A stretch of DNA of 64,000 nt from assembly GCA_963931575.1 (NCBI GenBank), contig OZ007029.1:1922001-1986000 (forward strand). Direction: 5' to 3'. Made by a program: the position numbers and the translations under genes. Of the stretch, positions 32,592 through 40,782 are shown in pieces. This DNA is from Gastranaerophilus sp944325835. GTDB lineage: Bacteria; Cyanobacteriota; Vampirovibrionia; Gastranaerophilales; Gastranaerophilaceae. The notes under the pieces were generated by a model that worked only from the letters and a program-made list of their open reading frames with translations, searched no databases and was not told the DNA's origin. Each line of letters starts with the position of its first letter. Position 1 is the first letter of the stretch.

Positions 32592-33839
32592 TTAAACTTC
32601 TTCAAACCTTCTGAGAGTACGTTCGCAGTTTTCTTTCACGATTGCAAGGATTTTGTTTCCAATGGTATTTTTAAAAGAATTAACGACTATTTCAAGTTCT
32701 GCGGGGAGTTTTTGTGCCATTTCAATTATTTCGTGCCGTAAACCTGTGTAATTGATATCGGCTTCCTGTGCAAAAATTTCCCAATTTTTTGGGAAAATCC
32801 TATCAGGCTCATAACATCCGCCGATTTTCATTGCCATATTTTTTATAAGTTCAGGGTAAACCTGAGTGCATAAAATGTCGTAAGCTGGTGCGAATTCTAT
32901 ACCGCCATTGTCTAAGTGTAATATTGAGAAATTCTTGCCATGTGCATCGGCATTGCCTATAAGATAGTTAAAAATTATCAGTTTTGTAAGTTCCTGAATA
33001 TTTAAGATAGGCCGGTCTGTTTTTCTGATAATTTCATAGCAATTTTTTGTGCTGACTCCGCCTTCGCACTGGTACTTATCGCGGGACGGGATGTTCAGGC
33101 ACTGACAGAAGTCTTCCTGATGAATTCGTTTGATTTTGTTGTTTTCTATATGCCTGTCGTATCTTTCGACAAGTAGATATTTGATGTCTTTTACCTGTCC
33201 GATAGACGTATTACTGACCGCAAGTCCGAGATTTTTGGCGGTAGTCATACAGATAAATTCATTTTCAACGCTTTCTTCGTAATCTTTCATTGCGGGTTTT
33301 AAAATGTGTGTTGTCGGAACATCAAAATCCGGTATTCCTATTTTACCGTTTAAGCAAATTATTGCGGTTTTTTCCTGTGCTCCGGCAAGGGAGAGTCTTA
33401 AACCTTCGTAGGAGGTGAATAGCGGCTTTTTAGGCAGTTCTTTTATATAATTATATAATTCCTCTTCGCTAAAAATTTTGCCTTTAACCTCTTTAAATTC
33501 GCAAGGCAGATTTTGAGGATTGGCTTCATAGGGGTGAAAGGATACGGCACCGGCACAGTCATAGCCGATAACTTTAAGCAGGCTGAAAAAATTATTGTGA
33601 TTTACGCCAAATTTTTGGGCAACAGCTTTTCGCACATCTTCGGATTCCGGCAGTAAACCTTCAAAATATGCATGGCTTTGTTTTTCCGTAAAGTGTTTCT
33701 GCGTTAATGGCAGGCTAAGTGAAAGTATCCGCTTACAGGCATCTTGATAGTCAAATTCAATTTTGCCGACTTCATTTTGTGAAAGCCAGCCGATAAATTC
33801 ATTATTGATTCTAACGATGAGAACTTTTTCTTTATTCAT
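32592..33839 (-). CDS. hipA: HipA-family serine/threonine kinase toxin
   Basis: In E. coli, HipA phosphorylates glutamyl-tRNA synthetase and induces dormancy. 415 residues: N-terminal couple domain (VLIVRINNEFIGWLSQNEVG, YFEGLLPE), phosphate-binding loop LSLAGAQEKTAI, catalytic NADAHGKNFS (Asp), and the metal-binding Asp in AYDIL. All key residues are intact. It overlaps the hipB antitoxin gene by eight bases, the usual antitoxin-first order. The target of this homolog is unknown. Confidence 0.92.
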   Translation of the reverse strand: MNKEKVLIVRINNEFIGWLSQNEVGKIEFDYQDACKRILSLSLPLTQKHFTEKQSHAYFEGLLPESEDVRKAVAQKFGVNHNNFFSLLKVIGYDCAGAVSFHPYEANPQNLPCEFKEVKGKIFSEEELYNYIKELPKKPLFTSYEGLRLSLAGAQEKTAIICLNGKIGIPDFDVPTTHILKPAMKDYEESVENEFICMTTAKNLGLAVSNTSIGQVKDIKYLLVERYDRHIENNKIKRIHQEDFCQCLNIPSRDKYQCEGGVSTKNCYEIIRKTDRPILNIQELTKLIIFNYLIGNADAHGKNFSILHLDNGGIEFAPAYDILCTQVYPELIKNMAMKIGGCYEPDRIFPKNWEIFAQEADINYTGLRHEIIEMAQKLPAELEIVVNSFKNTIGNKILAIVKENCERTLRRFEEV

Positions 33840-34041
33840 CCTGAACCTCTAACTTTATCCCGAGCATGTTAACTATTTTTAAAGCCTTGCCGATTTCGCA
33901 GGTTTCTTTGCCGTTTTCTAAATCAACGATGTAACGAATGCCGACATTACAGGCAAAAGCAACATCTTTTTGCGTAAGCCCCTGTGCTTTTCTTGTTTTT
34001 ACAATGATTTTAGCTAAATCTGAAAGATTTTTTATATACAT
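33832..34041 (-). CDS. hipB: HipB-type XRE antitoxin
   Basis: 69 residues with an XRE HTH: LAKIIVKTRKAQGLTQKDVAFACNVGIRYIVDLENGKETC. It normally binds HipA and represses the operon. GAGG lies upstream of the ATG. The promoter and three operator palindromes are more than 190 bases away because a dispersed repeat (34055-34237) lies in the leader. Confidence 0.9.
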   Translation of the reverse strand: MYIKNLSDLAKIIVKTRKAQGLTQKDVAFACNVGIRYIVDLENGKETCEIGKALKIVNMLGIKLEVQDE

Positions 34042-34054
34042 AGAACCTCAAAAA

Positions 34055-34237
34055 TGTCCGAGAAAGGCTCGCGCCAGGCTGAGCCGGAGCCGTAGTGGTA
34101 TCAATCGCTACCGAGAGTGTATGAACCAAATGGGGGGGAGCCACTCAGTGGCCGAGCCTTTTGAGTGGCGTATTAGACAGCGTAGTCGCGGGTTGACCTG
34201 CGGGAGCAGGGCAAGCAGGCGACGAAGAACTGCTTTA
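34055..34237 (+). repeat. Medium copy of the dispersed repeat, inside the hipBA leader
   Basis: 183 bp with both constant ends. Stem AAAGGCTC/GAGCCTTT pairs perfectly while the long copies have AAAGACTC/GAGTCTTT: a compensatory change. The closing GTCGC/GCGAC stem is kept. It separates the hipBA promoter from hipB by its full length. Confidence 0.9.
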
Positions 34238-34239
34238 TC

Positions 34240-34351
34240 TTCCCGTACGGTAAAATTTTACATTTTTTCCTTATTTTTGTCAAGAAATTTCCCGTACGGT
34301 AAAATTTTAGTGTTTTTTATTAAAAATTATTAAAAATTTCCCGTACGGGAA
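34240..34351. promoter_or_regulatory. Three hipBA operator palindromes with 49-bp period
   Basis: TTCCCGTACGGTAA at 34240-34253 and 34289-34302, and TTCCCGTACGGGAA at 34338-34351. Steps are exactly 49 and 49 bases. The first overlaps the transcription start/-10 side and the second sits just upstream of the -35 of the hipBA promoter. Confidence 0.8.
34255..34283 (-). promoter_or_regulatory. hipBA promoter
   Basis: On the minus strand TTGACA (34283-34278), a 17-base spacer and TAAAAT (34260-34255), close to consensus. Flanked on both sides by the CCCGTACGG operators. Confidence 0.8.
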
Positions 34352-34380
34352 AATCCCTCAGAGAGTGAGGGATTAAAAAA

Positions 34381-34735
34381 ATAAAGCAGTTCGTAAGCCG
34401 TGTTCTGTTTCTAGGTAATCATCTGTCTTGAATCAGGATTACTCCTGACTACCAGCGATTTTGTCTGAAGTCGGCGGGCCGCCTTAACCTTCAATTTAAT
34501 CTTGCATCCAATCGGGGGTTGCCTTGACGCGTTGCCTCTCGGCTCCGCCGGTAAGCTCTTACCTCACCGTTGCACCGTTGCCTGTGATTTTAAATCCATT
34601 GGCTGTATATTTTCTGTGGTCCTATCCACCGGTTCACACCGTCCGGACTTTCTCCGGCGATCTGCCCTCGGATGCACGGACTTTCCTCACTAATACCGCT
34701 TGCGCAGGATTAGCGCGATTACCCGGCTGCTTTAT
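34381..34735 (-). ncRNA. rnpB: RNase P RNA (catalytic subunit), bacterial type A
   Basis: Ribozyme that matures tRNA 5' ends. On the minus strand the conserved GAGGAAAGTCCGTGC, GGTGGATAGGACCACAGAAA, GGTGCAACGGTGAGGTAAGAG and ACAGAACACGGCTTACGAAC are in order. Ends were set by the P1 helix: ATAAAGCAG at the 5' end pairs with CTGCTTTAT at the 3' end (nine pairs). The whole interval has no ORF on this strand. Its 3' terminal 12 bases equal the constant 3' end of the dispersed repeat. Confidence 0.95.
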
Positions 34736-34737
34736 AA

Positions 34738-35490
34738 TTATTCTGCATCGTCATCATCGCCCATAAGCTTGACTTCGCCTCTGATGATTTTTGCGAATTC
34801 CTCCTGATTATCCTCAATGGATAATTTTCCGTCACGGCTGATAGTAATTTGAATTCTGTCAAAATTTTTCTTTGCTCGTGCGGTTAGATTACTATTACAG
34901 GTTGCTGGACTCCACGTATCCGCATCTGCACATAAACCGGTAGGAGAAGTTGGTGTAGCGGTAGGGGTTATATGATAAGCGTGAACACCTTTATTTATTC
35001 CGTCAACATCAATTTGTATCGTACCATCTGCCGGACCATTTGACAAACCATCAATTTTCCAGCTCATACCGTCCATTGTTGTAACTATTGTTTCTGTTCC
35101 TGCACATACATCAGCAAGGTCTTCTTTAATATTCAATTTAGATGCAAAAAGACATTGCAGTTTGTATGAGGTCGCAACGGAGCCGGCTACTCCTGGAACA
35201 TTTATTGCGTTTGGAGCGTAATCAAAGCCGTAGTAGCAATCGTTAGTACCGGAGTTCTCGAGTGTACCGTCTGATTTTATGCAATTCGCCGTCATATCCG
35301 GATAGTAATTCTGGTCATTAATCAAGCTGTGAACAATGTTTTCTGTTGCGTAGTACGCTTTTTTCATCATAATAACATTTTTGTTAGGCGTAAGGTTTAA
35401 GATAATCGGAACCGATGCCGCAACAATTATTCCCAGAACCAGCATTGCTATTAAAATCTCGGATAACGTGAACCCTTTTGCAATTTTCAT
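34738..35490 (-). CDS. Type IV prepilin-like protein
   Basis: 250 residues. The leader MKIAKG|FTLSEILIAMLVLGII has the prepilin peptidase site with Gly-1 and Glu5, then the stalk helix ending ASVPIILNL. The head domain has several Cys (NCIKSDGTLE, TNDCYYG, LCADADTW, ATCNSN) and a highly acidic end (MGDDDDAE). It is closely followed by rnpB on the same strand, so rnpB may share its transcription. Role probably minor pilin or pseudopilin. Confidence 0.8.
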   Translation of the reverse strand: MKIAKGFTLSEILIAMLVLGIIVAASVPIILNLTPNKNVIMMKKAYYATENIVHSLINDQNYYPDMTANCIKSDGTLENSGTNDCYYGFDYAPNAINVPGVAGSVATSYKLQCLFASKLNIKEDLADVCAGTETIVTTMDGMSWKIDGLSNGPADGTIQIDVDGINKGVHAYHITPTATPTSPTGLCADADTWSPATCNSNLTARAKKNFDRIQITISRDGKLSIEDNQEEFAKIIRGEVKLMGDDDDAE

Positions 35491-35506
35491 AATTTCATAC
35501 CTCTCA

Positions 35507-35524
35507 ATGGTATAATTATACCAT
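35507..35524. promoter_or_regulatory. Palindromic promoter element upstream of prepilin gene
   Basis: ATGGTATAATTATACCAT is a perfect 18-bp palindrome embedding a TATAAT on each strand. It may be an operator overlapping the -10 of the prepilin gene. Confidence 0.5.
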
Positions 35525-35557
35525 ATTTTTTATGGCATTTCAATAGCGGTTTGAAAG

Positions 35558-35797
35558 TTATGCTTCCGGTTCTTGGCAAATATCAGGATTTTCATAATCC
35601 GGAATCAGGTATGTAGAAGCAATGACCGCAGCCTGAACACGGTTTTTTACCTGCAGCTTATAGAAGATAGCTTGAACATGCGCTTTGACGGTATGCAGGG
35701 TGATATTCAGAATTTTTGCGATTTGTGAATTAGAATAACCCGCGCTAATCAGGTGCAGTACCTGTAATTCCCGGGCCGTCAGACTATTACTGTGCAT
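35558..35797 (-). CDS. Solitary LuxR/GerE-type HTH protein
   Basis: 79 residues consisting only of a LuxR-type DNA-binding domain: LTARELQVLHLISAGYSNSQIAKILNITLHTVKAHVQAIFYKLQVKNRVQAAV. No receiver or ligand-binding domain is attached, as in GerE. The last 20 residues are acidic and flexible. AGAGGAGAG precedes the ATG. It lies next to the prepilin gene in the same direction and could control it. Confidence 0.85.
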   Translation of the reverse strand: MHSNSLTARELQVLHLISAGYSNSQIAKILNITLHTVKAHVQAIFYKLQVKNRVQAAVIASTYLIPDYENPDICQEPEA

Positions 35798-35942
35798 TAT
35801 AACTCTCCTCTTAGAGTATAGAAGTTCTTCTCTTTATCTAAAATTTTTATTTTATATGTATACATCATTTTATTCCCGAAGATCTTAACGAAACTATTGT
35901 CTAAAAAAGTAGCCTTATTGTCTATTAGCCGAAAGTGTAAGT

Positions 35943-36299
35943 TGTCCGAGAAAGACTCGCGCCCGGCTGAGCCGGAGCCATACTTGTATCAATCGCTACC
36001 GAGAGCGTATGAGCCAAATGTGGAAGCCACTCAGTGGCCGAGTCTTTTGAGTGGCACTCTGCCGAGCAAAACAATCCAGTGAATTGTTTTGCGAGAGGTA
36101 GACAGCACTCTGCCGAACAAACGATTGAGTATCGTTTGTGAGAGGTAAGCAGGTTGACCTGCGTTACCCGCCTGACAAATCAAAGATTTGAAACGGCGGT
36201 GATATTATGCTCGCCTGCTCCCCTCGTTCCCACGAGGTGACCCCGCGAGCACCGGCTGACGCTTTAAGCAGGGCAAGCAGGCGACGGAGAACTGCTTTT
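35943..36299 (+). repeat. Long copy of the dispersed modular hairpin repeat
   Basis: 357 bp, almost base-for-base the same as 25917-26273, ending GGAGAACTGCTTTT. It occupies most of the 580-base interval between the LuxR-type gene and the carboxymuconolactone decarboxylase-like gene; the remaining 80 and 145 bases show no gene. Confidence 0.93.
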
Positions 36300-36378
36300 T
36301 TTAATATGGTAAACGTCGATATAAAAGGCGGGGCTTGTTAAAAACAAGCTCCGCCCCTGAACATTATGTGAAAATTTT

Positions 36379-37230
36379 TTATTCAGACATTTCTGTTTTT
36401 AGAGTTTTCAGTGCTGCAATAGCGTTCGGAAAGCCGGTGTATGGCATAACCTGAATTATTGCAGCCGCAATTGTTTCCGGCGAATTACCGGCTTTTATAT
36501 TACCACGGATGTGGCTTTTGAGGGTTTGGGTGTTGCCGGTTGTAACGAGTAGTCCGACAATCAGCAGTTCGCGGGTTTTTACATCAAGTCCTTTTCTTGT
36601 ATAAAAATCGCCGAAACATACTTCTGTGAGCATTCTTGCAACATCTGCCCCCATATCTTCAGGCAAGCCGGAGAGAGCTTCTTTTATTTCATCTCCGTAA
36701 AGCGGATTTTGGATTGCAAAACCGTCACTAAATCGGGTTTCTTCGGATGTTGTGGTTGTGTCTTCAAGCGGCAGTTGTATTCCGCGTTCTTTAAATGCAT
36801 CGTTCATAACGCTTATTGCATTTAGGGTTTTTGGAAAGCCTATGAATGGCGCGCATTGATAAATTGCTTCTCTTAGTTCAATCGGGCTAACACCTACATT
36901 AAGCGCCGCATTTGTGTGCGCTTTTAGCTGCGGCAGTGCCTGCTGGGTTGTCAGTGAAACCACTGTCAGCATTTCGCGGGTTTTGTTATCGAGATTGCCT
37001 ATGGTAAAAACTTCTCCGAAAATTGATTTTTGCAGTATTGCCATGAATTCTGCGTCAGTGCCGGTTTTGGCTAAAGCCTCCCCGCCAAAGAGTTCGGAAT
37101 AATTTTTTTTACAGATTTCTGTTCTTGTCATTGTGTTTGTGTCCTCTGCTGTTTGAATATTTGCAAAAGTGGTGCCCTGAACACAAAAAATCAGGGCTGC
37201 TGCAAATAGAATTTTACTTATATTGTTCAT
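36379..37230 (-). CDS. Exported protein with two carboxymuconolactone decarboxylase-like (AhpD-fold) domains
   Basis: 283 residues with a signal peptide (KILFAAALIFCVQGTTFA). Two CMD/AhpD-type domains follow: residues about 40-145 (FGEVFTIGNLDNKTREMLTVVSLTTQQALPQLKAHTNAALNVGV) and about 175-280 (same pattern with TRELLIVGLLVTTGNTQTLKSHIRGNIKAGN). The AhpD CxxC is absent, so it is not a thiol peroxidase partner in the usual sense. It overlaps the cupin gene by 17 bases: last gene of a four-gene operon of mostly exported proteins. Confidence 0.85.
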   Translation of the reverse strand: MNNISKILFAAALIFCVQGTTFANIQTAEDTNTMTRTEICKKNYSELFGGEALAKTGTDAEFMAILQKSIFGEVFTIGNLDNKTREMLTVVSLTTQQALPQLKAHTNAALNVGVSPIELREAIYQCAPFIGFPKTLNAISVMNDAFKERGIQLPLEDTTTTSEETRFSDGFAIQNPLYGDEIKEALSGLPEDMGADVARMLTEVCFGDFYTRKGLDVKTRELLIVGLLVTTGNTQTLKSHIRGNIKAGNSPETIAAAIIQVMPYTGFPNAIAALKTLKTEMSE

Positions 37231-37666
37231 CTGTCACCGCCTCAAGCCATGTGGTTGAGTTGTTTGGAAGGTTCGGCTCAATTGAGATGTGAGCAAATTC
37301 GCTGTCCGGCGCTGCACCGTGCCAGTGTTCAACATTTGGCGGAATTTTTACAACATCGCCGGCTTTTAGAATTTGGATTTCTTTTCCTTTTTCCTGATAT
37401 CTGCCTTCACCGGCTGTTACAAGCAGGATTTGACCGCCGGAGTGTTTGTGCCAGTTGGTTCTTGCTCCTTTTTCAAACGTTACGTTGCCGATTGAGGAGT
37501 TGAAAACTTCATCTTTTGCAACAAGACGGTTAAGGTGTGTTGTTCCGGTAAAATATTGGCTGTATGGATTTATTTCGCCTTTTGCGAACGGTTGGTTAAG
37601 TTCACCTGCCATAGTCAGTGTTCCTCCTGTTATTAAAAGTGTTAATAGCAATAGTATTTTTTTCAT
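37214..37666 (-). CDS. Exported cupin-domain protein
   Basis: 150 residues: signal peptide (ILLLLTLLITGGTLTMA), then one cupin barrel with metal-binding residues in TNWHKHSGGQILLVTAGEGRYQ and the second motif PPNVEHWHGA. Cupins of this type are often found next to CMD-domain proteins. Substrate unknown. It shares one base with the upstream hydrolase gene and overlaps the CMD gene downstream, so the three are tightly coupled. Confidence 0.88.
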   Translation of the reverse strand: MKKILLLLTLLITGGTLTMAGELNQPFAKGEINPYSQYFTGTTHLNRLVAKDEVFNSSIGNVTFEKGARTNWHKHSGGQILLVTAGEGRYQEKGKEIQILKAGDVVKIPPNVEHWHGAAPDSEFAHISIEPNLPNNSTTWLEAVTDEQYK

Positions 37667-38691
37667 TATTTAGCCTCCTTGAGAGAAGTCAAGAAGAATG
37701 CTTCGATTTTATCAAACGGGATTTTTTCGAGATTGTCGTATAAATCCACGTGGTTGGCAGCCGGAACTATGTAGAGTTCTTTATTTTCGCCTTTGAGTTT
37801 TTTGAATGCATCTTCGCTAAAGTAGCGGCTGTGTGCGTTTTCGCCGTGAATCATCAGGACTGCGTTTCTGATTTCGTTGCTGTAGGCAAGAATTGGCATA
37901 TTGATCAGGGAAAGAGATGCCGTTGTGTTCCAGTTCCCGTTAGAGTTGATTGAGCGTTTATGGAAGCCGCGCGGAGTTTTGTAATATCCCCAGTAGTCCT
38001 GTACAAATTGAGGTTCGCTGCCGGTAAGTTTTTCCGGAAGCCCCGGCGCTTTTGCGTAAGTTCCGTTTTTAAAGTCCTCGGTTCTTTGTTTGTTAAGTTG
38101 TTCTTTTAGTTCATAGCGTGCGTTTTCGTCCATTGAATCAAAGTAACCGTTTGCCGTAACTCTTGTCATATCGTACATTGTTACAGTAACCGTGCCTTTA
38201 ATTCTTGTATCAATTGCCGCAGCGTTCAGACCGAAACCGCCGAAGCCGCAAATTCCGATAATACCTATTCTTTCAGGATTAACATTTTTTTGATTGCTTA
38301 AAAAATCTACTGCCGCGCTGAAATCTTCCGTATTAATTTCCGGAGAGGAAACATTGCGCGGCTCACCGCTGCTTTCGCCTGTATATGAAGGGTCAAAGGC
38401 AAGCGTTACAAAACCTCTTTCAGCCATTTTCTGTGCATAAAGTCCCGACGCTTGTTCTTTTACCGCGCCAAACGGCCCGCTTACGGCAATCGCCGCCATT
38501 TTGCCTTCCGGTTTGACTTTTGGTGTATATAAATCCCCGACAAGCGTTATTCCGTATCTGTTTTTGAAACTTACTTTTTTTACATCAACATTGTCGCTTT
38601 TAGGGAAGGTTTTGTCCCAATCTGCTGCCATAACCGCACCTCCTGTTATTAATAAAAATGCTGCAAAACAAACTAATAATTTTTTAAACAT
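37666..38691 (-). CDS. Exported alpha/beta-hydrolase (YcjY/dienelactone hydrolase-like)
   Basis: 341 residues with a signal peptide (LLVCFAAFLLITGGAVMA). Fold features: ITLVGDLYTP, AVSGPFGAVKEQASGLYAQKMAERGFVTLAFD, nucleophile elbow IGICGFGGFGLNAAA where Cys replaces the usual Ser (as in dienelactone hydrolase), and the catalytic His in PAANHVDLYD. The substrate is unknown. Middle gene of the operon; the preceding flavodoxin-like gene ends four bases upstream. Confidence 0.85.
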   Translation of the reverse strand: MFKKLLVCFAAFLLITGGAVMAADWDKTFPKSDNVDVKKVSFKNRYGITLVGDLYTPKVKPEGKMAAIAVSGPFGAVKEQASGLYAQKMAERGFVTLAFDPSYTGESSGEPRNVSSPEINTEDFSAAVDFLSNQKNVNPERIGIIGICGFGGFGLNAAAIDTRIKGTVTVTMYDMTRVTANGYFDSMDENARYELKEQLNKQRTEDFKNGTYAKAPGLPEKLTGSEPQFVQDYWGYYKTPRGFHKRSINSNGNWNTTASLSLINMPILAYSNEIRNAVLMIHGENAHSRYFSEDAFKKLKGENKELYIVPAANHVDLYDNLEKIPFDKIEAFFLTSLKEAK

Positions 38692-38694
38692 ATT

Positions 38695-39234
38695 TTATAC
38701 CCCCTTGCCTGCATCATAGGCTTTTTGCATTGCCGGATTATTTTGTATATCTCCGACAGCCTCCGCGCCGGCGCCGAGGATAACATCTTTTAGCTGTGCT
38801 TTTTCAAAGCACATAACCCAGCCTTGAATTCCGTTTGCCGCAATATCTGCCGCGTGTGGGTCGGTGTCTGCCGCTGTTGCAAGAAAATAGATATCTCTGA
38901 ATTTATAATCAGAAGTAAACAATGGATTGCCTCTGTCAAGCAGGGTTTTAAGCTGACCTGACATTTCATAGTAGTAGATAGGGCTTGCAAAAGCAATAAC
39001 ATCAGCTTTTTCCATTTTTTCTACAATGGCATTTGAATCGTCTTTGATTACACAGCTGCCAAGTTTCTGGCATGCAAGACAGCCTTTGCAGAATTTGATT
39101 TCTTTGTCTTGAAGTGAAATAAATTCTACATTATTGCCGCTTTCCTCTGCACCTTTTGCAAATTCCCGCGCCAGAACTTCGGAATTTCCGTTTTTTCTGA
39201 GTGTAGATGAAATAATCAATACATTTTTGCTCAT
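38695..39234 (-). CDS. Flavodoxin-fold NAD(P)H:FMN oxidoreductase / iron-sulfur flavoprotein-like
   Basis: 179 residues, cytoplasmic. N-terminal FMN phosphate loop ISSTLRKNGNSEVLA, then the cysteine cluster KFCKGCLACQKLGSC, and SPIYYYEMSGQLKTLLDR typical of NADPH-dependent FMN reductases. The compact cysteine motif occurs in iron-sulfur flavoproteins, but here it may be only partly conserved. First gene of the operon; its promoter region contains CTATTTT-GTAT-AAAATAG. Confidence 0.85.
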   Translation of the reverse strand: MSKNVLIISSTLRKNGNSEVLAREFAKGAEESGNNVEFISLQDKEIKFCKGCLACQKLGSCVIKDDSNAIVEKMEKADVIAFASPIYYYEMSGQLKTLLDRGNPLFTSDYKFRDIYFLATAADTDPHAADIAANGIQGWVMCFEKAQLKDVILGAGAEAVGDIQNNPAMQKAYDAGKGV

Positions 39235-39263
39235 TTGACTCTCCTTTATCTTTTTATTATTTA

Positions 39264-39281
39264 CTATTTTGTATAAAATAG
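39264..39281. promoter_or_regulatory. Palindrome upstream of the oxidoreductase operon
   Basis: CTATTTT-GTAT-AAAATAG, about 30 bases before the flavodoxin-like start. Possibly a redox-regulator operator. Confidence 0.4.
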
Positions 39282-39324
39282 CAAATACTTATAATGTATC
39301 AGTTATTATGCCTTTTGAGTATAA

Positions 39325-40707
39325 TTAAAGGCTTTCGTCGTTAATTTTGTATAAATCAACACCGCCTGTTGCTTTGTATAGACTTATAGTTGAAAGTAAG
39401 GTGTTTATTTTGTCGGAAACCTCTTCTTTTTTGACCATAAGATATGCTTCTTTTGCATATAAAACATCAAGTTCGCTTGCCGAACCTATCGTATTTTTAT
39501 CTTTTAAAAGACCGTAGGTTTTATCCTGAAGTGCAAGGCGGTTTTTGCATTCTTCATAATTATCCATTGCTGTTTTATATTCGACAAGACCTGAATTTAA
39601 ATCTCTGATACTTTCAAGAATGGTTTTCTGGTAACTGTTCAGCGCTTCTTGATATTCATATTTCCTTAATTTTAAAAGCGCAATTTTTCTGCCGCCGGAG
39701 AACAGGTCAATTGAAGGCAGCACACCAGCATTAAACAACTGGGAAACAGAATTGAACAGCGTATCCAGATGATATGCGTTTAAACCGATTTGACCAAAAA
39801 TAATGAAATTCGGAAGAAATTCCCGTCTTGCAACTTTTACATCAAAGCCGATGCGTTTGATGTTGGCTTCTTCCTGCAGGAAATCCGGTCTGTTTTCGAT
39901 TACAGCGGTAGAATATTTTTGCGGAATTCCCTCCAGCAGATTGACTTTTTTATAGTCATTGCGTGCAATATCTGCTTGCGAATCCGATAGATAAACCCGG
40001 AGGCTCTCTATTAAAGTTTCCTGTGTTTTTAGGTGTCTGTTTCTTTCTTCTCTCAAGGTCGTGAGCATTCTCTGTTCTGCAAGAAGTTCATTGATAGAGC
40101 AAAGACCTGTTGAATATTTGTCCTGCGTTTTCTCGACAATGGCTTCCTGTGTTTTGATGAGTTCGTTTTGCAGCGATAAGAATTCGTCTGTCTTAATCAG
40201 ATTGAAATAGTCTGCCGCAAAGCTTGAAGTCAGCGAAATATAAGTTGCCCTCTGTGCCTGTTTTATTATTTCCAGTTGTTGTTTGGCGCTTTTGGTTTTT
40301 AACCTGTTTTTGCCCCAGATGTCAATTTCATAACCCATTGTTATTGGCAGGTAATAGTGGTACTGCGCGTAACTCGGAATTCGCATGGAACCGTATTGCT
40401 GCATTGAGGATTGCAATGTTCTGCTGAGTTCTCCGGATAATCCAAGGCTCGGGAGTTCGTTTGCGAATTGCATTTTGACCATTTTTTCGTTTTCTTCAAC
40501 TCTCAGCGCCGCGTTTTTTAAATCGTAATTACGGTCATATAACTTTTTCAGGTTTTCTGTCAGGTAATTGTCGTTATATTTTTCCCACCATTGAAGATTT
40601 AAATAATCAATCGTTTGCACGGGTGCCGTATCTTTTTCTTTTTTAGCGGCAAGTGCAGGGGTAATTGTTAATGTAATTAAAAATAAAATTATAAAAATTT
40701 TTTTCAT
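39325..40707 (-). CDS. TolC/NodT-type outer membrane efflux protein
   Basis: 460 residues with a signal peptide (IFIILFLITLTITPALA). Two OEP repeats of long helices and beta strands (NLKKLYDRNYDLKNAALRVEENEKMVKM; SGGRKIALLKLRKYEYQEALNSYQKTILESIRDLNSG). Forms the trimeric outer-membrane channel. It is divergent from marR-emrA-emrB across a shared operator, so it almost surely completes that exporter. No lipobox Cys is seen. Confidence 0.9.
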   Translation of the reverse strand: MKKIFIILFLITLTITPALAAKKEKDTAPVQTIDYLNLQWWEKYNDNYLTENLKKLYDRNYDLKNAALRVEENEKMVKMQFANELPSLGLSGELSRTLQSSMQQYGSMRIPSYAQYHYYLPITMGYEIDIWGKNRLKTKSAKQQLEIIKQAQRATYISLTSSFAADYFNLIKTDEFLSLQNELIKTQEAIVEKTQDKYSTGLCSINELLAEQRMLTTLREERNRHLKTQETLIESLRVYLSDSQADIARNDYKKVNLLEGIPQKYSTAVIENRPDFLQEEANIKRIGFDVKVARREFLPNFIIFGQIGLNAYHLDTLFNSVSQLFNAGVLPSIDLFSGGRKIALLKLRKYEYQEALNSYQKTILESIRDLNSGLVEYKTAMDNYEECKNRLALQDKTYGLLKDKNTIGSASELDVLYAKEAYLMVKKEEVSDKINTLLSTISLYKATGGVDLYKINDESL

Positions 40708-40726
40708 ACCATGCTTCCTATAAAAA

Positions 40727-40756
40727 TTTCTTGTGCTATAATTACATCACAAGAAA
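40727..40756. promoter_or_regulatory. MarR-type operator in the divergent exporter promoter
   Basis: TTTCTTGTG (40727-40735) and CACAAGAAA (40748-40756), perfect 9-bp arms with TATAAT between them (40737-40742). Positioned to control both the TolC-like and marR-emrAB transcripts. Confidence 0.75.
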
Positions 40757-40782
40757 AAAAGTATATCAAGTGAGTATGAAAA

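Noticed and set aside
34240..34351. Three regularly spaced short repeats as a mini CRISPR array
   Set aside because: The repeat unit is only 14 bp and palindromic, the intervals contain a promoter and no cas genes are near; operators explain it better.
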